A DNA stretch of 64,000 nt from PNON01 sp963757065 (GCA_963757065.1 CAVWQC010000008.1:248001-312000); one strand, 5' to 3'; positions 28,421-38,155 are shown, numbered from the stretch's first letter. A program made the numbers and translations. The notes: generated by a model from the sequence alone, not told the origin.

Positions 28421-28440
28421 TCAGTTAGTGGAACTCAAAA

Positions 28441-28457
28441 TCTTCACCATGTGAAGA
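28441..28457. terminator. Weak hairpin between thrC and rnc
   Basis: A 7-bp stem TCTTCAC/GTGAAGA with loop CAT. There is no strong T-run, so it may be a weak terminator or processing site only. Confidence 0.3.
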
Positions 28458-28491
28458 ATTTGCGCTCCCTTAACTCAATGGAGAAGTACGA

Positions 28492-29217
28492 ATGAATTTA
28501 CCACCAGATCAAAACGATCAAGAACTTCCCGTTGATTTGGCAAAGAGACTTGGCCTGCCATTTGAAAAAGACCTTTCTCTCCTTCAGCGAGCATTAACCC
28601 ACAGGTCTTACGTCAATGAGCATCCAGAATCGATTGAAGATAATGAGAGGCTTGAATTTTTAGGGGATGCAGTATTGGATTTTCTTGTTGGAGCATATCT
28701 ATATAATCATTACCCGGAAATGGCTGAAGGGGACCTGACACGGATGCGTTCCGCATTAGTGCACACAGAACAACTGGCCAGATTTGCAAAAAAGATCGAC
28801 CTCGGAAAGGCTTTACGTCTTGGCCATGGTGAGTTTCAGGCAAATGGCAGGAAGAAATCTCCATTGTTATGTGATGCTTTTGAAGCGCTTATTGGTGCAA
28901 TTTATCTTTCAGGTGGAATAAATAAAGTAATAGATTTCTTTTACCCGATGGTTGAAGAAAAATGTATTGAACTCATGGATGATAAAAGTATTCAAGATCC
29001 AAAAAGCCAATTACAAGAGTGGTCACAGGCGAATGGCCTGTTTATCCCCAGTTATCACACCAAAACAGATACAGGACCTGATCACGCAAAGATTTTTGAA
29101 GTTGAGGTATTAGTAAATGGAGAGGTATTAGGGGTAGGAATTGGTAGAAGCAAACAAATAGCAGCAAAAAATGCTGCTAAGATTGCACTGGAAAAAATTG
29201 AATCTGAAAAGAAATAA
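28492..29217 (+). CDS. rnc: Ribonuclease III
   Basis: 241 residues. The catalytic signature NERLEFLGDAVLDFLV contains the conserved Glu/Asp, the second acidic pair lies in CDAFEALIGAIYLSGG, and a C-terminal dsRNA-binding domain ends with GRSKQIAAKNAAKIALEKI. It cleaves double-stranded RNA, including pre-rRNA. GGAG lies 7 bases before the ATG. smc follows after 32 bases, a common arrangement. Confidence 0.95.
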   Translation: MNLPPDQNDQELPVDLAKRLGLPFEKDLSLLQRALTHRSYVNEHPESIEDNERLEFLGDAVLDFLVGAYLYNHYPEMAEGDLTRMRSALVHTEQLARFAKKIDLGKALRLGHGEFQANGRKKSPLLCDAFEALIGAIYLSGGINKVIDFFYPMVEEKCIELMDDKSIQDPKSQLQEWSQANGLFIPSYHTKTDTGPDHAKIFEVEVLVNGEVLGVGIGRSKQIAAKNAAKIALEKIESEKK

Positions 29218-29249
29218 TACTTTATTAATGGAATAGGATCATTGATATT

Positions 29250-32200
29250 ATGCCTCTTCGTTTAAAATCATTGGAATTACATGGATATAAGACGTTCGCC
29301 AGCCGAACAGGATTTGAGTTTCCTGGAATGATCACTGCTATCGTTGGACCGAATGGGTCAGGAAAGTCAAATGTTACCGATGGACTTCGGTGGGTACTTG
29401 GTGAACAATCATATTCATTATTACGCGGGAAAAAAACCGAAGACATGATATTTACCGGGTCAGATCAGCGTCCCCGGGCTGGTATGGCTGCTTGTACTAT
29501 TATTTTTGATAATTCTGATGGATGGTTGCCCATTGATTATTCTGAAGTTGCAATAACTCGTAGGGCATATCGAGATGGTCAAAATGAGTACTTATTGAAT
29601 GGTCAACGGGTACGGTTGAAGGATATTTCAGAACTATTGGCACAATCCGGTCTATCTGAGAGGACTTATTCCATCATTGGGCAAGGTTTGATAGATAATT
29701 CTCTTGCTTTACGTCCGGAAGAACGCAGGAAACTTTTTGAAGAAGCAGCTGGAATTGGGCTTTACCGGGGGAGACGCAATGAATCCTTGACCAGACTTGA
29801 GGTTACCCGAAGAAATATGGAAAGGGTAAATGATATCCTTGTCGAATTGGAACCACGAATTACCATTCTGGAAAAACAAGCAAAAAAAGCAGAAGACTTT
29901 GAAAGGATAAAGGCCGATCTGCGCATGGTTTTAAGGGAGTGGTACGGGTATCACTGGTATAAGGGCCAGGAAGATATATCAGAATCACATAAACATCAAA
30001 ATATTCAAGAAAAACACCTGGAACAAGTAAAGAACAAGCACGAAGAAATCAACAAACAGATCACTGAGCTTAGGAAAGAAATTCAGAACTTACGTGATGA
30101 AATTAATACATGGCATTCTCAAGCATCGGATCTGCATATTGAAAAGGAAATAATTTTAAAAGAATTGGCTGTTCGTGATGAAAGAGTACGTTCGCTCACC
30201 GACCAGATCAATGCATATGAATTGGATATTACAAGGTTGGATGAGGAAACCCGGTCTGGCAATCTTAGCTTGGATGAGATATCGAATGAGAGTCAGGAGA
30301 TAAAAGCAGAATTAGATTCCTCAATCGAGAAAGAGACGTTGCTTAACAAGCAAATCAATGAAATTCAAACTAAAAGAGATCAAATAGATAAAGTTATCAA
30401 AGAATTGAGAAAATCGATCTCCACCCTTGAAACAGGGTCGATAAAAAACAGAATTCAACTTGATGAGAAAAGTAACCGGCATAAAGTCTTGGATAAAACT
30501 TATGCCGATATGGCTACATCACTCGTGGAACTAAAGAATAATGCGCAGTTGACTGAAGAGAAATTGAAGCAAGCGCAAAAATTTAACGAAGATTTGGTTG
30601 GAAAAGTTAAATCGATTGAAGCTGATTTATCTTCCAAAATTGAAGAATCATCCCTGGCAAAAACAGAAATTGATCTGCTATTAAAAGAAAAATCGATCTT
30701 GGAACAATCCATATCCAAATTAAAGATAGAAATTGAGATGTTGGAGCAGGCTGAGCAAAACTTAATTGGATATCCATCAGGGACAAAATCACTTCTTCAG
30801 GCTATCAGGAAAGGCGATCTTTCTGGATTTGCGAATGCATTGTCCAGTCAAATGATCGTTGATGAGAAATATGAGCATGCAATTGGAGTTGCACTTGGCG
30901 AATATACCGACGCCATTCTATTAAATAAGAATACTGACCCGAATAAAGCATTATCGATGTTGGAATCAGAACAGAATGGGCGTACAGCGATTATTCCTGA
31001 AGGATGGATAAAACCTACACCCAAGGTGGAAAAACCCGGTCACAAGGCTTGTATTGGGAATGCGCTGGACTGTATTCAATACCCCAGTGAGTTAAATCCA
31101 TTCTACGAATTATTATTGTCCAGGGTATTAGTCATTACTGATCGCCAATATGCACGTGAAATTCTTGCTTTAGTGCCGGCAGACGTGATGTTGGTCACCC
31201 TTATGGGAGAAGTATTCTTCCACAATGGAAAAATTATTGGTGGAAAAAATAATACAAACGCCCATATAAGCCGACCAAGGCAGATACAGGATCTTCGATC
31301 CAAACTCGGAAAAATATCACCTCAACTCGAAAAAAGTAATAGTGAAATAACCCAAAAGCAATCTTACCTCGATAATTTACTATTAACCATCAAACAAAAA
31401 ACTGACGAAAAGCGTTCTCTGGAAATTGAGCAGAATAAGTCATTTGGCGAATATCAAAGCATCTCAATGCAATTGGAAAAAACGAATAGGCAATTGGAAT
31501 GGAATATTTCTCAACAGGAAGGTATAAACCGCGAAAAATCGATTTTAGAGCATGATATTAGTGCATTATCAGATTCATATGGGGAAAATCAAAAAGAAAT
31601 TGGCATATTAAATGAAAAGTTAAAAAATTGCTACGCAGAGTTGAATTCGATAACCATCGATGACTTAAAGCGAGAATTGAGTTATGCGCAAACAAATATC
31701 GCCGTAAATCAACGTGCCATCAATGAATTAAATAAAAGAATCATTGAAAAATCCTCCCAGATCAGGAACAATTCCATTATTCTTGAAAACCTAAAGGGGA
31801 AATTATCGGTTAACAAATCTGCCATTCAAGAAATTGAGACCGGAAAAAATGACAGGATAATGGATGAAAGTCAAAAGAATATTATTTTAGTGGAACTTCA
31901 GGAGAAAATTCAACCGGCGGAAGCACGATTAAAAGTATTGGATGATCAATATAATACATTGCTTACGATTGAAGAAAATAGTCAGCAAATGGTAAATAAT
32001 GCTGAAAAGTATTTCACCCAGGCACAGATGGACTATATCCGTAAAAAAGAAGCTATTGACCAATTACAACACAGGATCGAAGAGGATTTTGGGCTAGTAG
32101 CGTTTGATTATGGTAAAGATATATCCGGTCCAACCCCACTGCCGATTGAGGGAATGGTGGAACAACTACCGGTAATAAAGGAAATAACGCCTGAGTTGGA

Positions 32201-32864
32201 AGAGAGTATTTCAAGACAAAAATCTCTACTAAGGCGAATAGGTTCAGTAAATCCTGAAGCAAAAGAGGAATATGAATCGACAAAAGTACGCTTTGACTTT
32301 CTAACTCAACAGATCAATGACCTGACCCAGGCTGAGGAAAACTTAAAGCATATTCTGATCGACTTGGATATTTTGATGAAATCAGAATTCCAAAAGACAT
32401 TTAATGCCGTCTCTGAAGAATTTCCACAAATGTTCAATAAACTATTTGGAGGAGGCAGCGCAAGATTAATACTTTCAGATCCGGATGATTTAAATGAATC
32501 TGGGATCGAGATACATGCCAGGCTTCCAGGGAAACGCGAACAAGAATTAACCTTATTATCTGGAGGAGAAAGAAGCCTGACAGCTGTTGCCTTGATATTT
32601 GCGCTCTTAAAAATTTCACCCACTCCATTTTGCGTTCTGGATGAGGTGGATGCGATGTTGGATGAATCAAATGTCGGAAGGTTCCGAGAATTATTACTGG
32701 AACTGAGTAAGGAGATTCAATTCATACTGGTAACACATAATAGAAATACAGTTCAAGCTGCGAATGTGATCTATGGCATTACAATGGGGAGAGATTCAAC
32801 CAGCCAAATGGTTAGTTTACGCCTGGATGAAGTGCCTGATGAATTATTAGCCAGGAGCAAGTAA
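29250..32864 (+). CDS. smc: Chromosome segregation protein SMC
   Basis: 1204 residues, full length. Walker A is in AIVGPNGSGKSNVTDGL, then GQGLIDNSLALRPEERR, two long coiled-coil arms, a hinge at residues ~510-650 (SGFANALSSQMIVDEKY, then GEVFFHNGKIIGG), the C-loop LLSGGERSLTAVALIFALL and Walker B PFCVLDEVDAMLDESNV. SMC with ScpA and ScpB forms bacterial condensin. No frameshift occurs in 3.6 kb, which contrasts with the flanks of the window. It is probably co-transcribed with rnc and ends at a strong bidirectional terminator. Confidence 0.97.
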   Translation: MPLRLKSLELHGYKTFASRTGFEFPGMITAIVGPNGSGKSNVTDGLRWVLGEQSYSLLRGKKTEDMIFTGSDQRPRAGMAACTIIFDNSDGWLPIDYSEVAITRRAYRDGQNEYLLNGQRVRLKDISELLAQSGLSERTYSIIGQGLIDNSLALRPEERRKLFEEAAGIGLYRGRRNESLTRLEVTRRNMERVNDILVELEPRITILEKQAKKAEDFERIKADLRMVLREWYGYHWYKGQEDISESHKHQNIQEKHLEQVKNKHEEINKQITELRKEIQNLRDEINTWHSQASDLHIEKEIILKELAVRDERVRSLTDQINAYELDITRLDEETRSGNLSLDEISNESQEIKAELDSSIEKETLLNKQINEIQTKRDQIDKVIKELRKSISTLETGSIKNRIQLDEKSNRHKVLDKTYADMATSLVELKNNAQLTEEKLKQAQKFNEDLVGKVKSIEADLSSKIEESSLAKTEIDLLLKEKSILEQSISKLKIEIEMLEQAEQNLIGYPSGTKSLLQAIRKGDLSGFANALSSQMIVDEKYEHAIGVALGEYTDAILLNKNTDPNKALSMLESEQNGRTAIIPEGWIKPTPKVEKPGHKACIGNALDCIQYPSELNPFYELLLSRVLVITDRQYAREILALVPADVMLVTLMGEVFFHNGKIIGGKNNTNAHISRPRQIQDLRSKLGKISPQLEKSNSEITQKQSYLDNLLLTIKQKTDEKRSLEIEQNKSFGEYQSISMQLEKTNRQLEWNISQQEGINREKSILEHDISALSDSYGENQKEIGILNEKLKNCYAELNSITIDDLKRELSYAQTNIAVNQRAINELNKRIIEKSSQIRNNSIILENLKGKLSVNKSAIQEIETGKNDRIMDESQKNIILVELQEKIQPAEARLKVLDDQYNTLLTIEENSQQMVNNAEKYFTQAQMDYIRKKEAIDQLQHRIEEDFGLVAFDYGKDISGPTPLPIEGMVEQLPVIKEITPELEESISRQKSLLRRIGSVNPEAKEEYESTKVRFDFLTQQINDLTQAEENLKHILIDLDILMKSEFQKTFNAVSEEFPQMFNKLFGGGSARLILSDPDDLNESGIEIHARLPGKREQELTLLSGGERSLTAVALIFALLKISPTPFCVLDEVDAMLDESNVGRFRELLLELSKEIQFILVTHNRNTVQAANVIYGITMGRDSTSQMVSLRLDEVPDELLARSK

Positions 32865-32868
32865 TGTG

Positions 32869-32904
32869 TATAAAAAAAGTGAACCTCTTCGGTTCACTTT
32901 TTTT
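32869..32904. terminator. Bidirectional terminator between smc and the foldase gene
   Basis: Stem GTGAACC (32879-32885), loop TCTTC and GGTTCAC (32891-32897), extended by A-run and T-run arms that also pair. It works for both converging genes. Confidence 0.85.
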
Positions 32905-32921
32905 ATACTAATCAAAGCGTT

Positions 32922-34220
32922 TTAATTCGTAATGGATGGATCTGATGGAACAACGGACTGCCAATAATCAGTTTTTGTGATTGTAGCAGTGGTTTTTGCC
33001 TCGGTTAACCAAGTCTGGAAGGTTTTATTTTTCAATGTATCAAACTTATCCGGAGTCAGAGTTTTTTCTTCGTGGCTTATAACTTGAATTACATGCCAGC
33101 CAAATTCAGTTTTAACCGGAGCGCTGATACTTCCGACCGGGGTTGCAAAGGCTGCCGCATCAAATGGAGCTACCATTTCTCCAGGACCGATCCAACCCAA
33201 ATCTCCACCATTGTTTTTATTACTTGTATCATTGGAATACTCTGCAGCCAGAGCAGCCCAGTTTTCTCCAGCATTATAGCGTTCAATCACTTTAAGGGCG
33301 GTTGCCTCATCACTTACAAGGATGTGTCTGGCCCAAACTTGATCCTGAACTTGTGAGAGATCTTTAGTAATATCAGCTTCAAGCTTATTACGATACAGGC
33401 CGTATTCGAATACCCGGCGAAGATCAGCTTCAGTGAATTTCGTTATTGACATTTGATCCAGGTATTTGGTTACAGTATCCTTGTAACCTTGAAGTGTATA
33501 TTCCGTCGGTGTCGGGGCTGCCTGCTCTGTAGCAGCAGGTGTGCCTGCTTGAGTTGCAGCAACAGTAGGTTCAGTAGTTGCAGTTGGAGATTCAACCTGA
33601 ACTGTTGGGGTTGCTGTGAGGTCAAGGGTCGGTGTAAGGGTTGCCACCATTGCCAATTGGGCTGGAGACAGGGTGGATGTGGGTAATTCCACCGGAGCAA
33701 CTGTCGGTGTTGGAGTACCATTCGCATAGTAGTTGAACCATTCTTGAACGGCTTTATCAATTTCTGCAGAGGTAACTTCAATTCCGCGTTTTTTGGCTTC
33801 CTGTTTGATCAACCTATCATCTATTAATTGGTCCAAAACAGCTGACCCAACTGTATTTGGATCAGTCAATTGATTTTGAATTTGTGTCAATGAAGATTGA
33901 AAGTAATTGGCAAACTCAGGATTGGAACCAAATGATTGGGCCAACTGAAAAGTTGAATTATATTGTTGTACCATTTGGGCACGTGAATACCTTACTGTCT
34001 TCTCAAATTCAGTAGTGGTAATTTTATCTTGACCTACTACAGCGACCGGTTTTTGACCTCTGAGCACTGTCTGATCCAGAATCCCATATCCTACTATCGC
34101 CAGAACGAGTACGAGAACTACGATCGACGCGATCATAATGTAGCGATTTTGAATTCTTTCCTTTTCCAGTCTTGCCAGGTGCTTCTTTGAAATAATTTTG
34201 GGATTATCTTCTTTAGCCAT
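32922..34220 (-). CDS. PrsA/SurA-like peptidyl-prolyl isomerase, membrane anchored
   Basis: 432 residues. A cytoplasmic basic N-terminus (~25 residues) is followed by a TM anchor (~28-50), a SurA_N/trigger-type helical domain (~55-165 and ~250-290), a Pro/Thr/Ala-rich low-complexity insert (~166-245), and a parvulin (rotamase) domain: WARHILVSDE, NNGGDLGWIGPGEMV, GWHVIQV. It helps exported proteins fold outside the membrane. The TM anchor and long PT-rich linker, in place of a lipoprotein signal as in Bacillus PrsA, are notable. Confidence 0.85.
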   Translation of the reverse strand: MAKEDNPKIISKKHLARLEKERIQNRYIMIASIVVLVLVLAIVGYGILDQTVLRGQKPVAVVGQDKITTTEFEKTVRYSRAQMVQQYNSTFQLAQSFGSNPEFANYFQSSLTQIQNQLTDPNTVGSAVLDQLIDDRLIKQEAKKRGIEVTSAEIDKAVQEWFNYYANGTPTPTVAPVELPTSTLSPAQLAMVATLTPTLDLTATPTVQVESPTATTEPTVAATQAGTPAATEQAAPTPTEYTLQGYKDTVTKYLDQMSITKFTEADLRRVFEYGLYRNKLEADITKDLSQVQDQVWARHILVSDEATALKVIERYNAGENWAALAAEYSNDTSNKNNGGDLGWIGPGEMVAPFDAAAFATPVGSISAPVKTEFGWHVIQVISHEEKTLTPDKFDTLKNKTFQTWLTEAKTTATITKTDYWQSVVPSDPSITN

Positions 34221-34283
34221 ACTACCTCAGTTCAAAAAAATAGGGCAGGAGGTAATTACCTACTGCCCATAGACATGTAATAC

Positions 34284-34559
34284 CTAGCGTTCAGTCCATG
34301 CAGCGCTGGTAAATGGCAATAAGGCAATATGTCGTGCCCGTTTGACTTCACTTGCCAATGTGCGCTGGTGTTTAGCACATGTACCTGTTTGACGCCGTGG
34401 GCGGATCTTCCCATCTTCAGTGACGAATCTGCGCAATGTATCAATATTTTTATAATTGATCACAATATTTTTATCTACACAAAACTGGCAAAATTTTGGA
34501 CGGGTAACATAATGGCGTCCACCACCTTGCTGTTCATTATCGGAATAATTTTCACTCAT
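34284..34559 (-). CDS. rpsR: 30S ribosomal protein S18
   Basis: 91 residues. It contains FCQFCVDK, IDTLRRFVTEDGKIRPRRQTGTCAKHQR and KRARHIALLPF. The Cys-x2-Cys plus later Cys/His pattern is the zinc-binding (C+) form of S18. It is the last gene of rpsF-ssb-rpsR; rplI does not follow. Confidence 0.97.
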   Translation of the reverse strand: MSENYSDNEQQGGGRHYVTRPKFCQFCVDKNIVINYKNIDTLRRFVTEDGKIRPRRQTGTCAKHQRTLASEVKRARHIALLPFTSAAWTER

Positions 34560-34596
34560 ACTTCACTCTCCGTTCTATTGATGTTGGTAGCCTGAG

Positions 34597-35001
34597 CTAG
34601 AAAGGGAACTCTTCTCCTGTTTCCTCTGAATTATTACTATCAGAAGAATGGGTAAGATTTCCTTCTTTTCGGTCGCCCAGCATCATCATTTCATTTGCCA
34701 CAATTTCGACATTGACATGTTTGATTCCTTCGTTATCATCCCACCGGCGGGTCTGAAGGCGACCCTCAATATATATCTGCTGACCTTTGAGTAAATACTG
34801 CTTACATATTTCAGCAAGATTACCCCAGGCAACAATACTGAACCATTCTGTTTCAGAATGCTGCTCTCCTTCAGATGATTTCCATGATCTTGTTGTAGCT
34901 AAAGTAAAAGTAGTAACAGGCCTGCCAGATGGGGTATAACGCATTTCCGGATCTCTGCCCAGGTTGCCTATCAGCATCACTTTATTCAGACTTTTACTCA
35001 T
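34597..35001 (-). CDS. ssb: Single-stranded DNA-binding protein
   Basis: 134 residues. The OB fold starts with NKVMLIGNLGRDPEMRYTPSGRPVTTFTLATTR, with WFSIVAWGNLAEI and IYIEGRLQTRRWDD. The C-terminal acidic tip EETGEEFPF is the interaction tail for replication and repair partners. It lies between rpsF and rpsR, as in many bacteria. Confidence 0.97.
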   Translation of the reverse strand: MSKSLNKVMLIGNLGRDPEMRYTPSGRPVTTFTLATTRSWKSSEGEQHSETEWFSIVAWGNLAEICKQYLLKGQQIYIEGRLQTRRWDDNEGIKHVNVEIVANEMMMLGDRKEGNLTHSSDSNNSEETGEEFPF

Positions 35002-35039
35002 GGTTATCTCCGTTTCAGGATGATAGATAGAGAATAAAA

Positions 35040-35324
35040 CTAGTCTAATGCAACGATCATATACCGCAATACCGGTTCCAAGAATCGAATGTTGCGATCA
35101 AGGGTGGCGCTGAAGGATGGATCATAAGATGCCTCAATCAAGACATACTGACCTTCGCGCTGTTTATTAATTTCATAAGCAAGCCGTTTACGACCCCAAA
35201 CATCAACTTTATTGATGGTGCCGCCAGCCTCTGTTATCCACTCTTTTACTTTATCAACCGCACCATTGAATGCTGTCTCATCAAGATCAGGATGGATAAT
35301 ACAAACTAATTCATAATTACGCAT
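35040..35324 (-). CDS. rpsF: 30S ribosomal protein S6
   Basis: 94 residues starting MRNYELVCIIHPDLDE, with WGRKRLAYEINKQREGQYVLIEA in the core. I chose ATG 35324, with AAAGGAGG about 8 bases upstream; starting at 35396 would add 24 unrelated residues inside the leader. It is the first gene of the S6-SSB-S18 operon. The leader holds two hairpins. Confidence 0.95.
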   Translation of the reverse strand: MRNYELVCIIHPDLDETAFNGAVDKVKEWITEAGGTINKVDVWGRKRLAYEINKQREGQYVLIEASYDPSFSATLDRNIRFLEPVLRYMIVALD

Positions 35325-35349
35325 AGGAAGCCTCCTTTCCTCGGGTTTG

Positions 35350-35410
35350 CATCCAAAATCACCGTGGATGATCAGGATGTGGAAAGTAAGGCACATTAAG
35401 TATGTGCCTT
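35350..35410 (-). promoter_or_regulatory. rpsF leader with two hairpins, candidate S6:S18 autoregulatory element
   Basis: On the minus strand, a perfect 9-bp stem AAGGCACAT/ATGTGCCTT (35388-35410, 5-base loop) lies at the 5' end of the expected transcript. A second stem-loop follows at 35350-35379: outer CATCC/GGATG, inner ATCA/TGAT and loop TCCACGG. S6:S18 bind structured leaders of rpsF in many bacteria; whether this one has the known CCG-bulge form needs a covariance search. Confidence 0.4.
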
Positions 35411-35421
35411 AACTGGAGGAG

Positions 35422-35430
35422 ATTATAACA
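35422..35430 (-). promoter_or_regulatory. Extended -10 promoter of rpsF-ssb-rpsR
   Basis: Read on the minus strand, TGTTATAAT is an extended -10 element (TGn plus perfect TATAAT). No good -35 lies 15-18 bases upstream. Start of transcription is expected near 35415. It separates the ribosomal operon from the protease gene. Confidence 0.55.
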
Positions 35431-35442
35431 CAGAATTGTTTA

Positions 35443-38139
35443 TTACCTGGAAACAGCCAATTTGACGACTTTCCCCTTGCCATCGAAAGTCAATCTGGCA
35501 TAATGCAGGTGTAATCTGGAAGTGACTTTATATTCTTTGCTGATCGTAACAACTGTATGATCATCATTGGCATCAAAGGTGCTTTTCGTAGCAAAATTCC
35601 CCATTTTACGGCCGCTCATATACTGTTTTGCGATGGAATATTTGGCATCTTTTAATCCAGGAAGATATTGTTCGACGACCGATTTAACCTGTGTCATTAC
35701 TTCGAAAGGCAGAGCATTCGCAGTTAATTCTTCGCCTTCCGTTTCAGAAGAAGTAACCAGGGTTTCTTCAATATCAACACGAATAAACCCTTTCGTTGCC
35801 TTTTTGGGGTTAACAAAAATGGCTAAAGGATCACCAAATAGTACAAAAGAGATCAATGTTTTTTGGTCTTCACCATCAAGATAGCCTTGTTTCCTGCTTA
35901 TTTCCTGGGCAATGTGGATTTTTGCATTGCGAAGAGCTTCCCCAACGGTCTGGCCGTCTTTTATGTTTTTCCAGAACGCCTGGGCAAGTTGATCTGCGGC
36001 GATAAGAGGAGTGGTAACCGAACCATAAGATACACAGGTGGAACCTACAAAAGCTTTTGTTCCTTCTGCCAGGAATTTTAATGATATGGCTTCATTTTCA
36101 TTTTTCCGGTCGATATGCGCCCCGTAACACGCTTCGCTGAAGACGATATTCGGTGAAGGATAATCACTTACGATATCAGTCGGCGTCAAAGCTACCGGGT
36201 ATTCAGGATTATCAGCAAGACCATTAAATTCAGGCTGCCCGAACCATTCTGCAGAATCTGGGACGCCATGCAGATTGAAATATCCAAGCTTTGCCGGGAA
36301 TAAGCCTGATCCGATCAAAGATCCGGTTTTGAGCGGAGGAGAAGCCAGCATGGATTGTGAATCACCGATTGGGCGAAAAGCCTCAACAGATGCCTGGTTC
36401 CAAACAGCAGCTGTATAACCAAATGATTGACGGGTAGTCATTACCCCATGTGCAAATGGAAAGATGCGCTGCATCGAATTCCATATTGGGGAGAAAACAT
36501 TCACCCTGCGCCACCAGGGCTGAGGAATAACCTGTTGTGAGTGGTTTATGATCATTTTTCGCAGGTATTGCATTAATATACCTGCATCACGATTAGTCCC
36601 ACCAGGTAACCTCCCAACAGGCCACTCTGGAATGAAATAATTATCATCCGTCGAAGCATAAGGATTGTCTGAAGCAACCTGCGTATCCGCATCATCGGTC
36701 GGGTTGGGAAGAAGGTGAAAAGGTACAACTTCCGGTCCGCCAACTATAAGCAGAGAACCGATCATCTCACCACGTTTGGAAAGAGCCTTATCAAGATCTG
36801 CTATGGCTAATTTTAATTTCCAGGCATCATTAAAAGGTGCGGGTTTAACACCCAGGGCAGTCGTACAGGCTGTATCATCAGCATAGTACAATATCGATGT
36901 CCAACCTGGTTTTTTTCTTACCGATTCCACTACCTGCTTCAGCAACTCATCCAAAATGAAACAAGTTTGTGAACCATACTGGTTTTCCAGACCTTTTCGG
37001 GTCGTAAATACCACATAGACTGGAAATCTTCTATCCACCCTGCCGACGCCAGGCACCTGCAATCGTGTCGCCAGGCGGTCTAATTCTTCCCTGACATCCT
37101 TTAAAATTTCTTTGCCAGCTTTTTTATCAGCATCTGATATCGTTTGGGTGGGAACAACAGGCGGCAAAGGTTCTTCTGCCACTGTAACAGGAGTTAATAT
37201 CGTTTCCTGAGTTTCAATGGGAGTGGTTTCAATAGGAGGGGCAGCAGCTTCAACTGGAGGCGTGCTGATGACAGCATCAGATGTAACCGATACATCGGTC
37301 GAAGGTTGCTCTTGAGTTGATTGATACTGCGCTTCCAGAAGATTCCACCCTAATTCAGAAATAATGGATTGTGGAATGGCAACATCAAATTTTGAATGCA
37401 GATGTTCTGGCCAAAGCATTTGATAGGGATTCTTTTCACCCCAAACCCTGGCTGCAACTTGCCCGGAGCAATCTCTTGATACACACTGGTGCAACAAAGC
37501 AACGGCTTCTGAATCGTTTCCTGTCGACATTAATGAAGATGCCAACGAATAGCTAAAGTATAGGCAATCTATCCACCGTGAATGATAGAGATTGGTAAGG
37601 TTTTCGATTGTCTGGGAATCGTGCAATAGCGACACAATTCTATGGTGTAGGATGGCGGGCAATACTTTTGTTGGTTCTGATATTAATGCCTGCTGGATCA
37701 GAAGTTCTGCATCTTCCAGCTTTTCCTGGTTGAATGCTTCACGACTCTGTAAATATAATTTACTCCAGGTAGGTAAAATGGAATTATCCAGTTTATTCCC
37801 GGTTAATGCAGAATATGATGAGACGATATTATTATCTTTTGCTCCGGTTGAGCTCTGCGCTTTAAAATGCGTCTCATATACAGGTGCAAACTCGGGATCC
37901 GCTGCTTCTACCATCTCAAGGATTGGCAAAGCTTGTGGAGCTTTTCCTTCATCGACAAGGGTTTTTGCATAAAGATAGTTAAAATATAAATCACCAGGAT
38001 AAGCAGCCAGCCAGTTTAAGACGACCTGACGAACGAATTTATATTCTTTATACTTAAGGCCGGATTGAATTATCGATAATAAATCATCGCGAGATATATC
38101 GTTATTAATCAAAAGGGGGTTGGAGTTATTATTAGTCAT
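35443..38139 (-). CDS. TPR-containing clan CD cysteine protease (C25/CHAT-like)
   Basis: 898 residues, no signal peptide or TM. Residues ~1-280 are helical TPR-like repeats (PGDLYFNYLYAKTLVDEGK, then ALPILEMVEAADPEFAPVYE). A Pro/Thr/Glu-rich linker spans ~290-345. The caspase-fold part (~350-780) includes LLIVGGPEVVPFHLLPNP, SDNPYASTDDNYF and WPVGRLPGG, as in gingipain-type C25 proteins. The likely dyad is His624 in GYFNLHG and Cys671 in FSEACYGA, 47 residues apart as in clan CD. A ~110-residue C-terminal domain follows. Family assignment between C25 and CHAT is uncertain. Translation starts at ATG 38139, with AGGAGG 11 bases upstream; it is 16 bases after the giant TPR gene, so the two are one operon. 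Confidence 0.75.
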   Translation of the reverse strand: MTNNNSNPLLINNDISRDDLLSIIQSGLKYKEYKFVRQVVLNWLAAYPGDLYFNYLYAKTLVDEGKAPQALPILEMVEAADPEFAPVYETHFKAQSSTGAKDNNIVSSYSALTGNKLDNSILPTWSKLYLQSREAFNQEKLEDAELLIQQALISEPTKVLPAILHHRIVSLLHDSQTIENLTNLYHSRWIDCLYFSYSLASSLMSTGNDSEAVALLHQCVSRDCSGQVAARVWGEKNPYQMLWPEHLHSKFDVAIPQSIISELGWNLLEAQYQSTQEQPSTDVSVTSDAVISTPPVEAAAPPIETTPIETQETILTPVTVAEEPLPPVVPTQTISDADKKAGKEILKDVREELDRLATRLQVPGVGRVDRRFPVYVVFTTRKGLENQYGSQTCFILDELLKQVVESVRKKPGWTSILYYADDTACTTALGVKPAPFNDAWKLKLAIADLDKALSKRGEMIGSLLIVGGPEVVPFHLLPNPTDDADTQVASDNPYASTDDNYFIPEWPVGRLPGGTNRDAGILMQYLRKMIINHSQQVIPQPWWRRVNVFSPIWNSMQRIFPFAHGVMTTRQSFGYTAAVWNQASVEAFRPIGDSQSMLASPPLKTGSLIGSGLFPAKLGYFNLHGVPDSAEWFGQPEFNGLADNPEYPVALTPTDIVSDYPSPNIVFSEACYGAHIDRKNENEAISLKFLAEGTKAFVGSTCVSYGSVTTPLIAADQLAQAFWKNIKDGQTVGEALRNAKIHIAQEISRKQGYLDGEDQKTLISFVLFGDPLAIFVNPKKATKGFIRVDIEETLVTSSETEGEELTANALPFEVMTQVKSVVEQYLPGLKDAKYSIAKQYMSGRKMGNFATKSTFDANDDHTVVTISKEYKVTSRLHLHYARLTFDGKGKVVKLAVSR

Positions 38140-38155
38140 GGATTATTCAATCCTC

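Noticed and set aside
33453..33781. Cys-rich and Gln/Leu-rich open frames opposite or beside the foldase gene
   Set aside because: They are other-frame readings of the Pro/Thr-rich repeat in the foldase gene.
35325..35396. Longer rpsF start
   Set aside because: The extra residues do not match S6 and fall in the leader hairpins; AAAGGAGG points to ATG 35324.
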